Assembly: GCA_017546845.1 (NCBI GenBank) | Contig: JAFYRS010000078.1 | Location: 1-47,977, forward strand | DNA from: Akkermansia sp. | GTDB taxonomy: Bacteria; Verrucomicrobiota; Verrucomicrobiia; Verrucomicrobiales; Akkermansiaceae | Direction: 5' to 3' | Length of the DNA: 47,977 nucleotides | The notes under the pieces: model-generated | Database searches by the model: none | What the model saw: only the letters and a program-made list of their open reading frames with translations | Told to the model about the DNA's origin: nothing | Translations under genes and position numbers: made by a program | Shown here: piece by piece, positions 31,113 to 38,460 of the stretch | How the letters are laid out: every line of letters begins with the position of its first letter | How positions within the stretch are numbered: position 1 is the stretch's first letter

Positions 31113-31679
31113 TCAGAATGCATAACGCACGGCGCTGGAGGGCAGCAAAACACGGGTTCCAGGTTTGTGCGGTTCTGACTCACGGGCAGCAGGAACATAC
31201 ACATGAGGAATCTCCACCACCGTTGTGTGTTCCCCCCTGGTCACGGTGACGCCACCTATCTCCAACACTGATGGAGCAGACATCACTTGCACGGATGTAC
31301 AATCCACCAAATCACGAGAAAGCGCAGGAATCAACAGCGGAGCTGAGCGTTTTTCCGGAGTTACGGCAGCCTGAGTTTCCGCTCCTGTCCAGGATGAGGG
31401 AAACAGCGAAAAGCAAACAGCAAATACCCCCAGACCCAGCGCAGAGGCGCCAAAAGCAAACCGCCCCTTACCCACATTTTCAAAAAACTGCACCAAATGG
31501 GCAAAGAGATGCCGCCGGGCCGGACAGCACACCGCCTCCCTGGCTACCCGTTCGTGAAATTCAGCCAGGAAGCGTCCCTCGAAATCAGCCTCAGGAGTCT
31601 GTTCGACGCGCAAGGTTGCAAGCAATGCGACTAATTGTTCTTCAGAAACAGAAGTCCGGGGTTGAGGCTGCATATCCAT
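31113..31679 (-). CDS. single-pass membrane protein, anti-sigma-factor-like
   Basis: 188 residues. An N-terminal cytoplasmic helical part (SEEQLVALLATLRVEQTPEA, then DFEGRFLAEFHERV, about residues 12-46) and a CCPARRH stretch are followed by one membrane helix (about 78-97) and a small extracytoplasmic domain of about 90 residues. This layout resembles membrane-bound anti-sigma factors, which hold an ECF sigma factor until a signal arrives. No sigma gene is adjacent; the nearest, at 40861, is 9 kb away. The assignment is tentative. It lies 82 bases after hemA. Confidence 0.6.
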   Translation of the reverse strand: MDMQPQPRTSVSEEQLVALLATLRVEQTPEADFEGRFLAEFHERVAREAVCCPARRHLFAHLVQFFENVGKGRFAFGASALGLGVFAVCFSLFPSSWTGAETQAAVTPEKRSAPLLIPALSRDLVDCTSVQVMSAPSVLEIGGVTVTRGEHTTVVEIPHVYVPAARESEPHKPGTRVLLPSSAVRYAF

Positions 31680-31761
31680 ATCACAAAATAACGGTTCAGG
31701 AGGAGGAGATAAGGTTTAGATACAAATGTTATCTTTTCGTTCAAACATATACGAAAAAAAA

Positions 31762-32814
31762 TCAGGATTTTCTCACCAGGGGACTGCGTCCCTCAAACAA
31801 CGCAGGTGATTCTTCCTTCACCCATGCAGAAATAAGCTGCTCACACCGGACAATTTCAGAACTCCTGCAGCGGCGGGTTTCAGCAGTCATTTCCTCCAGC
31901 GCGTCCATGTCGTACACATAAACATCATCTACCAGAGAACAGGCCGGGTTGACATTTCTCGGAACCGACAAATCAATCAGGAAAAGCGGGCGGCGGCGGG
32001 TCTTCTGCACTTGCTCCAACACGGGAGGCGATACCACATATACAGGAGAGGCAGTGGATACAATAGCTATATCTATGTTCTCCAGATACGGAATCCACTC
32101 CGTAAAACGAATGACACGCCCCCCTACCTGTGAGGCAAGCTCAACCGCACGCTCATAGGAACGATTTGCCACAAAAATACTCTGAGCACCGCGGGAACGC
32201 AAACTTTGGGCCGTTGTGCGGGCTACCTCACCAGCGCCGATGACAAGGACATTGGCGCCTGTAAGCTCCTTGAAAATTCCCTGGGCCATCTGCACCGCAG
32301 CAGCACCGACAGAAGTGGGTCCGGAGGTAATGAGGGAGGAACTGCGAACTTTTTTACCAATCGCAAAAACGCGCTGGAATGTACGGTTGGCGTATGTAGA
32401 AGTAGTCCCTGCGGCAAGCGCGGTCTGGTATGCATCCTTGAGCTGCCCGAAAATCTCCGTTTCGCCCACAACCATGGAATCAAGCCCGGAAGCCACGGCA
32501 GCCAGATGGAACAAGGCATCTTCCTTCTGGAGCAGATAGAAAAGATTACGCCGGTCTTCCACCAGCGGGGCAGAATCCAGGAAATACCCCAGAAGAGCCT
32601 CCTGCGCCGCGGACCCCTGCGACTGGCTCCAATAGTAGATTTCCGTGCGGTTACATGTGGAAAGCAACACGCATTCCCGAACTCCAGGTAGAGCCGCCAG
32701 TTCCGCATTCACCTGCGGCAGCTTGTGTTTGGGTACAGCAAACTGCTCACGCACCGCCACTGGGCAGCTGCGGTAATTCACCCCCAGACAATACATGTGC
32801 ACGGCACCACTCAT
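31762..32814 (-). CDS. hemA: glutamyl-tRNA reductase, short form
   Basis: 350 residues. It reduces glutamyl-tRNA to glutamate-1-semialdehyde, the first committed step of tetrapyrrole synthesis. The catalytic Cys54 in LLSTCNRTEIY, the GLDSMVVGETEIFGQ block and the Rossmann loop VLVIGAGEVARTTAQSL are present. The protein ends shortly after SVPRNVNPAC and YDMDALEEM, in the spinal helix, so the C-terminal dimerisation domain (usually 60-80 residues) is missing. No frameshift is visible beyond the stop. It follows the cobA-hemD fusion gene by six bases, which fits a heme or siroheme operon. An ATG six codons in (MYCLGVNYRS) is another possible start. Confidence 0.88.
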   Translation of the reverse strand: MSGAVHMYCLGVNYRSCPVAVREQFAVPKHKLPQVNAELAALPGVRECVLLSTCNRTEIYYWSQSQGSAAQEALLGYFLDSAPLVEDRRNLFYLLQKEDALFHLAAVASGLDSMVVGETEIFGQLKDAYQTALAAGTTSTYANRTFQRVFAIGKKVRSSSLITSGPTSVGAAAVQMAQGIFKELTGANVLVIGAGEVARTTAQSLRSRGAQSIFVANRSYERAVELASQVGGRVIRFTEWIPYLENIDIAIVSTASPVYVVSPPVLEQVQKTRRRPLFLIDLSVPRNVNPACSLVDDVYVYDMDALEEMTAETRRCRSSEIVRCEQLISAWVKEESPALFEGRSPLVRKS

Positions 32815-32820
32815 GCTTAT

Positions 32821-34347
32821 TTACTTCAATGTTGCAAGTGCAGCCACCAGGCTGGGAATGGTGTGTTCCGGGGCCTCCACATCCGGCTTAAGCCCGTACT
32901 CTGCCAGCGTAGCTGTCGTCACCGGGCCAATGCTGGCAATCCTGCATCCCTTTGGCAGGGGGATGTTCAAAGCCATGAAGTGGCGCACGGTGCTGCTGCT
33001 GGTAAAGGTGATGATATCCGCGCCTTCCTCACGCAGGCGCTTCTGCACCCCGCCGACGTCTTCTGTCTCCGGAACAGTGTTATACGCCAGGCATTCATCC
33101 ACAATCGCCTGTCGTTTCATCAATTCATCATAGATGACACGGCGGGCCTGTTCCCCGTGTACCCAGAGCATCGTCACATTGGCCACACCACCAAATTCAT
33201 CCCCCTTGCGGTCAAATTCAGCAATCAATTCCTCGGCTACAGCCTTCTGGGGCATAATGTCCACCATCAGGCCATATTTCTTGAGCTCTGCTGCCGTGCC
33301 CGGCCCCACAGCCGCAATTCGCGCGCCGCCGATTTCGCGGATATCTTCGTACACGGCAAAAAATGCCTGGAAGAAGCGGCGCACCCCATTCGGGCTCGAA
33401 AAGACCAGCCAGTCATAATGCGGGGCATCCACCACAGCTTCAGCAAAATCGCGTTTATCTGTCGGGGCAGCAATGCGGATAGTCGGCAGTTCCATCACAT
33501 CTGCCCCCAGGGCCGCCAGCTGGCTGCTCAATTCGCTGGCCTGCTCACGGGTGCGGGTCACCACCACACGGCGGCCGCAAAGCGGCATCGCAGCGCGCCA
33601 ATCCAGCTGCGGAGCAAGCTGCACCACCTCACCCAGCACCACCACCGCAGGAGACGTAACTCCGGCAGCTTCCACCGCATCGGCCAATGTTGCCACCGTT
33701 GCCACAACACTCCGCTGACGGCCAGTAGCGGCCCACTGAATTGCAGCGGCGGGCACATCTGCCCCCTGCCCGGCCTCCATAAGCGCCTGCAGGGTCTCGC
33801 GCAGGCGGCTCATGCCCATCAGCATCACCTTGGTACCTTTTGCGGCTGCTATGCCGGCAATATCCAGAGTCGGTTCCGTCTTATGAGCGCCCTCATGCCC
33901 GGTGAACACGGTAAACTGGTTGCAGAAATCGCGGTGCGTGACCGGGATTCCAGCGTACGCAGGGCCAGCGATGGCCGAACTCACCCCCGGCACAACCTCA
34001 AAGGGAATCCCCGCGGCATGCAAGGCAAGGGCCTCCTCACCGCCACGCCCGAAAACGTAAGGGTCTCCGCCCTTCAACCGCACGGTGCATGCATATTTAG
34101 CAGCAGATTTCACCAACAACTGGTTGATTTCCTCCTGCGGCATGGCATGATTGCCGGCTCGCTTGCCCACATACACCTGCTCACACCCGGGTTTGAGCCA
34201 TGCCAGCATACCGGGAGCCGCCAATGCATCATACACCAGGCAATCTGCCTGCTCCATCAACTCACGGCCCTTCAGGGTCATCAGACCGGGGTCACCAGGT
34301 CCTGCACCAATCAAATAAACCTTTCCCTTCATAGCGGTTCTGCTCAT
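32821..34347 (-). CDS. uroporphyrinogen-III C-methyltransferase / uroporphyrinogen-III synthase fusion
   Basis: 508 residues, two enzymes in one chain. The N-terminal half (to about 245) is the SAM-dependent SUMT, with VYLIGAGPGDPGLMTLKG, VRLKGGDPYVFGRGGEE, VVPGVSSAIAGPAYAGIP and GTKVMLMGMSRL. It makes precorrin-2 or sirohydrochlorin precursor. The C-terminal half is HemD, which closes and inverts ring D (LCGRRVVVTRTREQASEL ... TFTSSSTVRHFM ... ASIGPVTTATL). CobA-HemD fusions are known in Firmicutes and other phyla. The start is ATG 34347, or ATG 34332 (MKGKVYL), which matches the usual SUMT N-terminus. It lies four bases after the deacetylase stop. Confidence 0.9.
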   Translation of the reverse strand: MSRTAMKGKVYLIGAGPGDPGLMTLKGRELMEQADCLVYDALAAPGMLAWLKPGCEQVYVGKRAGNHAMPQEEINQLLVKSAAKYACTVRLKGGDPYVFGRGGEEALALHAAGIPFEVVPGVSSAIAGPAYAGIPVTHRDFCNQFTVFTGHEGAHKTEPTLDIAGIAAAKGTKVMLMGMSRLRETLQALMEAGQGADVPAAAIQWAATGRQRSVVATVATLADAVEAAGVTSPAVVVLGEVVQLAPQLDWRAAMPLCGRRVVVTRTREQASELSSQLAALGADVMELPTIRIAAPTDKRDFAEAVVDAPHYDWLVFSSPNGVRRFFQAFFAVYEDIREIGGARIAAVGPGTAAELKKYGLMVDIMPQKAVAEELIAEFDRKGDEFGGVANVTMLWVHGEQARRVIYDELMKRQAIVDECLAYNTVPETEDVGGVQKRLREEGADIITFTSSSTVRHFMALNIPLPKGCRIASIGPVTTATLAEYGLKPDVEAPEHTIPSLVAALATLK

Positions 34348-34351
34348 GATA

Positions 34352-35440
34352 TTACGGAATCATAAAATCCTCCAGCTTGAGCGCCGGAGCCTCATCACTG
34401 GCGGCGGGCATATCTGCCTCCGGCGCTGCTGCCGGCTGCACCACTTGCTGCGGCTGCGCCGGGGCAGCAACGGGCGCAGTCTCCTGCTCCGGGACGGCAG
34501 GCTGTACAGGCTCTGCCGGCACCGCTGGAGCTTCCGCTTCCTTCTTGGCAAGCATCAGCAGTTCAGATACCGTCACCAGCTTGAATCCCCGGGCCTGCAG
34601 GCCCGTCACAATCTCCTCCAGAGCATTCAAAGTGGAAGCATGAATATCATGCACCAGAATAATGGAACCGGGACGCGCTTTCTCCACCGCGGTCGCCACC
34701 ACCTTGCTTACACCGGGTTTGCGCCAATCCAGGGTATCCACATCCCACAGTACAGAGGCCATCCCATAGCGCTTGTACATATGCTCCACCAGCGTCTTAT
34801 TCGTAGCGCCATAGGGGGGGCGCATCACGCGAGGATAGGTCCCCGAGAGCTTACCAAGCAGATTCTGCGTGCGGGAGACTTCGCTATCCACCTTGGCACG
34901 GGAGGTTGAGTTCATCTTGATGTGGGTCCAGGTATGCACCCCGAGCTCATGTCCCTCTGCGGCAGCGCGGGCCACCACAGACTGATTGCGCACGGCATTG
35001 CTGCCCAGCATGAAGAAAGTACCCTTGGCGCCATGGCGGTTCAGAATATCAAGAGCCATGGGCGTGAGCGAGGCATGCGGGCCGTCATCAAAGGTAAGGG
35101 CCACGTATTTCCCCTTCATCGGCACATGGCTCACGCGCTTACCGAGCGGTTTCAAACGCTTAGGCTGAGCCTCCTGAACTACAGGAACCGTTGTTTTCTC
35201 TGTCGGCGTCTGCACCACAGGCTGCACCTCCGTTTTTGCAGGAGCAGGTCTGACCGCCGGGCGCGGCTTTACAACCGGGCGGGGTTTGACCACAGGGCGC
35301 GGCTTCACTACAGGGCGTGGCTTCACAGGCGTGACATGTTCCACAACCTGATTCTGTTGCTGCTGTTGCTGCTGCTGGCAGGCCACCATTCCCAGGGCCG
35401 CAACCAGGCAAATTGTGAGTAATCCAGATTTCATCCGCAT
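34352..35440 (-). CDS. lipoprotein polysaccharide deacetylase (NodB domain)
   Basis: 362 residues from the ATG at 35440. A lipoprotein signal (MRMKSGLLTICLVAALGMVAC) places Cys21 at the membrane. It is followed by eight Gln, then a Pro/Lys/Arg/Val repeat (four PRPVVK-type units) that may span the wall. The NodB domain has LTFDDGPH (catalytic Asp and metal Asp), HTWTH (metal His pair), RPPYGATN, DVDTLDW and ILVHDIH, so it is probably an active metal-dependent deacetylase of peptidoglycan or another GlcNAc polymer. A Pro/Ala-rich tail ends the protein. The frame begins at 35482, but a TACAAT -10 lies in that stretch, so the ATG at 35440 is preferred. Confidence 0.88.
   Translation of the reverse strand: MRMKSGLLTICLVAALGMVACQQQQQQQQNQVVEHVTPVKPRPVVKPRPVVKPRPVVKPRPAVRPAPAKTEVQPVVQTPTEKTTVPVVQEAQPKRLKPLGKRVSHVPMKGKYVALTFDDGPHASLTPMALDILNRHGAKGTFFMLGSNAVRNQSVVARAAAEGHELGVHTWTHIKMNSTSRAKVDSEVSRTQNLLGKLSGTYPRVMRPPYGATNKTLVEHMYKRYGMASVLWDVDTLDWRKPGVSKVVATAVEKARPGSIILVHDIHASTLNALEEIVTGLQARGFKLVTVSELLMLAKKEAEAPAVPAEPVQPAVPEQETAPVAAPAQPQQVVQPAAAPEADMPAASDEAPALKLEDFMIP
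35259..35377. repeat. coding tandem repeats: 18-bp x4 and CAG/CAA x8
   Basis: Four 18-bp units (35259-35330), such as GGGCGCGGCTTTACAACC, encode the Pro/Arg/Val/Lys repeat of the deacetylase. A separate run of eight Gln codons (35354-35377) sits just after the lipobox Cys. Both could change length by slippage. Confidence 0.85.
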
Positions 35441-35453
35441 GACAAGTGGCCGA

Positions 35454-35480
35454 ATTGTAGCGCGCGCCCGCACAAAAGGC
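35454..35480 (-). promoter_or_regulatory. possible promoter of the deacetylase gene
   Basis: TTGCCT (35480-35475), a 15-base spacer and TACAAT (35459-35454) on the minus strand. The -10 ends 13 bases before the ATG at 35440. Confidence 0.35.
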
Positions 35481-35539
35481 AATCCCTTTCGGCGTCATTT
35501 TGCATCGACACCACCTCTTCTCTATGCTAAAGTGAACTC

Positions 35540-36736
35540 ATGCTGAACTTTAACTACTGCAACACCACCCGCTATGTATACGGCCCGGGTGAGCATCTGA
35601 ACACCGGTGCCCTGCTCCGCCCCATGGTCAAGGGCAAGATATTGCTTCACTATGGTGGTGGCAGCATCATCCGCACCGGCCTGCTCGACCGCATCCGCAA
35701 GAGCCTGGATGAAGCCGGCATCAGCTATGCGGAACTGGGCGGGGTCAAACCTAACCCCAGCGTTGCCCTGGTGCGCGAAGGCATCGACCTCTGCCGCCGG
35801 GAGAATATCAACCTCGTACTGGCCGTAGGCGGCGGCAGTGTGATTGATTCAGCAAAAGGCATAGCCGCCGGCGTGCCGAACCGCACCGATATCTGGGAAC
35901 TTTATTCCCACAAAGGCTCGGTGCCGGAACATAATCCCCTGCCGGTTGCCACCGTGCTCACCCTGCCCGCAGCCGGCAGCGAGAACAGCCCGAACACCGT
36001 CCTCACCGATGAGGCAACCAAGCGCAAACTGGGATTCAAACACATGATGCTGCGCCCGGTGCTCAGCATCGTGGATCCCACCCTGTTCCTCACCCTGCCG
36101 CAAGCCCAGATGGCCTACGGCGCCTGCGATATGCTCTGCCATATCTTCGAGCGCTATTTCACCAACACAAGCCAGACTGATTTGACCGATGCGCTGGCAG
36201 AAGCCACCATGCGCACCATCATGCACGAGGCCCGCAAGCTCAACACCAACCTGCAGGATGTCGATGCCTGGGGGCAGCTGGCACTCAGCGGAACCATTGC
36301 GCACAATGACCTGCTGGGGCTGGGGCGCGAGCAGAGCTGGGCCTGCCACGGGCTCGAACACGAACTGAGCGCCGTATACGATGTGCCGCACGGTGCGGGG
36401 CTTGCGGTCATTGTCCCGGCATACATGGAAGCCGTCTGGAAATACAACCCCGGCATCTTTGCCCAGTGGGCGGTCAACGTCATGGGCGTGACACCGCACC
36501 GGGACACAGCAGCCGTCGTGCAGGAAGGCATTTCCCGGCTCAGAAGCTGGTATCGGGAGCTGAAGCTGCCCCAGACCATGCAGGAACTGGGCATCCCCGC
36601 CGATGCGGATTACGCCGCCATGGCACAGGCTGCCTGCCGCGTATACGACCGTGAGGCAGAACACCCCGCACTGCCGGGTGTCCACCCGGTCACCGCAGAA
36701 GAAGCCACTGCCATTTACCAAGCCGCTGCAATCTAA
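35540..36736 (+). CDS. iron-containing alcohol dehydrogenase (YqhD/BdhA-like)
   Basis: 398 residues. An NAD(P)H-dependent group III dehydrogenase that reduces aldehydes or butyraldehyde-like substrates. The nucleotide motif is GGGSVIDSAK (about residues 97-106). The metal ligands are Asp197 and His201 (GACDMLCHIFERYF), His270 (ACHGLEHELS) and His284 (YDVPHGAGL), all present. A TATGCT box at 35523-35528 lies just upstream. It is divergent from the deacetylase gene and ends about 40 bases before the small protein gene. Confidence 0.92.
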   Translation: MLNFNYCNTTRYVYGPGEHLNTGALLRPMVKGKILLHYGGGSIIRTGLLDRIRKSLDEAGISYAELGGVKPNPSVALVREGIDLCRRENINLVLAVGGGSVIDSAKGIAAGVPNRTDIWELYSHKGSVPEHNPLPVATVLTLPAAGSENSPNTVLTDEATKRKLGFKHMMLRPVLSIVDPTLFLTLPQAQMAYGACDMLCHIFERYFTNTSQTDLTDALAEATMRTIMHEARKLNTNLQDVDAWGQLALSGTIAHNDLLGLGREQSWACHGLEHELSAVYDVPHGAGLAVIVPAYMEAVWKYNPGIFAQWAVNVMGVTPHRDTAAVVQEGISRLRSWYRELKLPQTMQELGIPADADYAAMAQAACRVYDREAEHPALPGVHPVTAEEATAIYQAAAI

Positions 36737-36742
36737 TAGTCA

Positions 36743-36771
36743 TTGACTTCCTCGCCTCGTGCTGGCAGCAT
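36743..36771 (+). promoter_or_regulatory. promoter of the small protein gene at 36779, leaderless type
   Basis: TTGACT (36743-36748), a 17-base spacer and CAGCAT (36766-36771). The -10 ends seven bases before the ATG at 36779. It supports that start over the ATG at 36770, which overlaps the box, and over the TTG at 36743. Confidence 0.45.
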
Positions 36772-36778
36772 GGTCAGC

Positions 36779-37090
36779 ATGGAAGAATCAGACACCCCGG
36801 CGCTCTGGCAAGCCCTGCAAACGGCATACGAACAACACAACCCGGAAGAAGCCCGGCGGCTTCTCAACAATGGCACAGTCCCCCGGGACTGCAGCCATAT
36901 CCGCAACTGCTGTGACACAGAATACCTCCGCTGGCTGCTGGACAACAGGCTCATTGAGAGCCTGCCACCACCCGCTGCAGTCTCCTGGCCTGAATTGCAG
37001 GAAAAGCAGTTGCAATGCAGCATTTTACCAGAAGCAGAGCGTCCCGCCTGCATTCTGGAGGGCGAATGGGAAAAACCACCATCCATTTAA
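36779..37090 (+). CDS. small protein of unknown function
   Basis: 103 residues, acidic, no signal peptide or membrane helix. It is mainly helical (ALWQALQTAYEQHNPEEARR, about residues 8-27) with an ankyrin-like feel (LLNNGTVPRDC ... RWLLDNRLIE), and a Cys-rich middle (CSHIRNCC). I recognise no family. A promoter seven bases upstream makes the start at 36779 credible and argues for a true gene. It is followed by the operator-like repeat before the M23 peptidase gene. Confidence 0.55.
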   Translation: MEESDTPALWQALQTAYEQHNPEEARRLLNNGTVPRDCSHIRNCCDTEYLRWLLDNRLIESLPPPAAVSWPELQEKQLQCSILPEAERPACILEGEWEKPPSI

Positions 37091-37114
37091 TCCGCGACAT
37101 ACTATTTTTGAAGC

Positions 37115-37150
37115 TTGCCAGAACCAGCCTGCATGTGGTAGCATGCAGGC
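37115..37150 (+). promoter_or_regulatory. promoter of the M23 peptidase gene with overlapping palindrome
   Basis: TTGCCA (37115-37120), an 18-base spacer and TAGCAT (37139-37144), ending six bases before the ATG at 37151. The inverted repeat GCCTGCATG-N6-CATGCAGGC (37127-37150), a perfect 9-bp pair, covers the spacer, the -10 and all bases up to the start codon. If the mRNA is leaderless, the repeat is not transcribed and would act as DNA, such as a repressor site. Confidence 0.55.
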
Positions 37151-37834
37151 ATGTTGCGTGTACTCCGACTTCTGTTCCTTGTGTCAGCCCTTGCGCTGGC
37201 AGTAGCCGGTATGCAGGCTGATGCCGCAGTCATGGCCAGAAAAACGCCCGATGGACAGTGGGCTTATGTACCTCTGGCAGACGGATTTGATTTTCCGGTA
37301 GGCAAACCTGACGGCAAGGGGTATTACAAATCCCGCGGGCTGCGCCTTGCCACGCCCCGCCACCTCGGAGAAGACTGGAACGGCAACGGCGGCGGCAATT
37401 CAGATTTGGGAGATCCGGTCTATTCCATCGGCATGGGGCTTGTCACCTACGCCGCTGATGCCAAGGGCCGCTGGGGCAAGGTCGTTATCGTGCGCCACGC
37501 GTTCCGCGAACCCAAAACGGGCAAAGTTCTCTGCTGCCAGACGCTCTATTCCCACCTCGACAGCATCAATGTCCGTCTGGGGCAGCTGGTCGGGCGCGGC
37601 GCAAAGGTCGGCACCATCGGCACGAATGATGGCATGTTTACCGCCCACCTGCACGCAGAGCTCCATTTCAACATTGATGTAAACTGCGGCCACCAGGGCG
37701 TTACCAAAAACTCCATTAACTATGGTAACCTGTCGGAGTTCATCAAACACTACCGCCGCCTGCCCGTGGAACGCAAGTTCGTGAAGGTTCCCATCGGCGG
37801 TTTCCTTCCGTACAAAAACACCACCGGCTTGTAA
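37151..37834 (+). CDS. M23-family metallopeptidase (peptidoglycan endopeptidase-like)
   Basis: 227 residues. A signal peptide (about residues 1-25, ending ADA) is followed by an M23 zinc peptidase domain: HLGEDWNGNGGGN (His71, Asp75), YSHLDSINVRLGQLV and AHLHAELHF (His166, His168), with VSIG-like strands between. M23 enzymes cut peptide cross-bridges in peptidoglycan. There is no LysM or SH3 wall-binding module. It is directly followed by nadD with no gap, and its promoter overlaps a palindrome. The fold is compact, so substrate and partner are open. Confidence 0.87.
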   Translation: MLRVLRLLFLVSALALAVAGMQADAAVMARKTPDGQWAYVPLADGFDFPVGKPDGKGYYKSRGLRLATPRHLGEDWNGNGGGNSDLGDPVYSIGMGLVTYAADAKGRWGKVVIVRHAFREPKTGKVLCCQTLYSHLDSINVRLGQLVGRGAKVGTIGTNDGMFTAHLHAELHFNIDVNCGHQGVTKNSINYGNLSEFIKHYRRLPVERKFVKVPIGGFLPYKNTTGL

Positions 37835-38395
37835 ATGAAAACCTGCCTGTTCGGCGGCTCATTTGATCCGGTGCATGCCGGGCATCTGGCCATTGCAGAA
37901 GCAGCCCAGCAGCAATGCGGGCTGGATGAGGTCATCTTCCTCCCGGCAGCATGCTCCCCGTTCAAGCAGGGGCACACCACGTATTTTACGGATGCAGAGC
38001 GCCTGCACATGTTGAAGCTTGCCACAGCCGTCCATCCCTGGGCCTCAGTAAGTGAGTTGGACTTGCAACTCCCCCCGCCCAGCTGGAGCTGGCGCATAGC
38101 CGAATACTGGCACAACCAGCACCCCTCCCACGAGCTCTACTGGCTCATGGGCACGGACCAGTGGGAACAGCTGCACAAATGGGCCAGGTTTGATTATCTG
38201 TGCGAACTGCTGCACTTCATTGTCTACCACCGGGAGCAAGCCCCCTGCCCCCGCACCCGGATTCGCAGCACCTTCATCAACGCGGGCATGCACCCGGCCT
38301 CGTCATCTGCCATCCGCCAGGCATTGCAGAACCACACGCCCATCCCCTCAGGCTGGTTACCGCCGGAGGTTGAATCATTTGTTCTTCCTCACTGA
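37835..38395 (+). CDS. nadD: nicotinate-nucleotide adenylyltransferase
   Basis: 186 residues. It makes deamido-NAD from nicotinate mononucleotide and ATP in NAD synthesis. FGGSFDPVHAGHLAIAE is the nucleotidyltransferase HxGH region (GHL), with Lys in FLPAACSPFKQG, WLMGTDQW in the middle and SSAIRQAL at the end (ISSTxIR-like). Length is normal. It begins at the base after the M23 stop (TAAATG), so the two genes are coupled even though their functions differ. Confidence 0.9.
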   Translation: MKTCLFGGSFDPVHAGHLAIAEAAQQQCGLDEVIFLPAACSPFKQGHTTYFTDAERLHMLKLATAVHPWASVSELDLQLPPPSWSWRIAEYWHNQHPSHELYWLMGTDQWEQLHKWARFDYLCELLHFIVYHREQAPCPRTRIRSTFINAGMHPASSSAIRQALQNHTPIPSGWLPPEVESFVLPH

Positions 38396-38402
38396 AAAAC
38401 AA

Positions 38403-38438
38403 GAGTAAAAAAAAGGCGCAGGTGAAACCACCTGCGCC
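38403..38438 (-). terminator. terminator between nadD and the aminotransferase gene
   Basis: GGCGCAGGTG-AAAC-CACCTGCGCC (38415-38438) is a perfect 10-bp stem. On the minus strand it is followed by eight T residues (38414-38407), a strong Rho-independent terminator for the aminotransferase; it can also stop the nadD transcript. Confidence 0.9.
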
Positions 38439-38460
38439 GAAATATTCAGTTCCCTGCACC

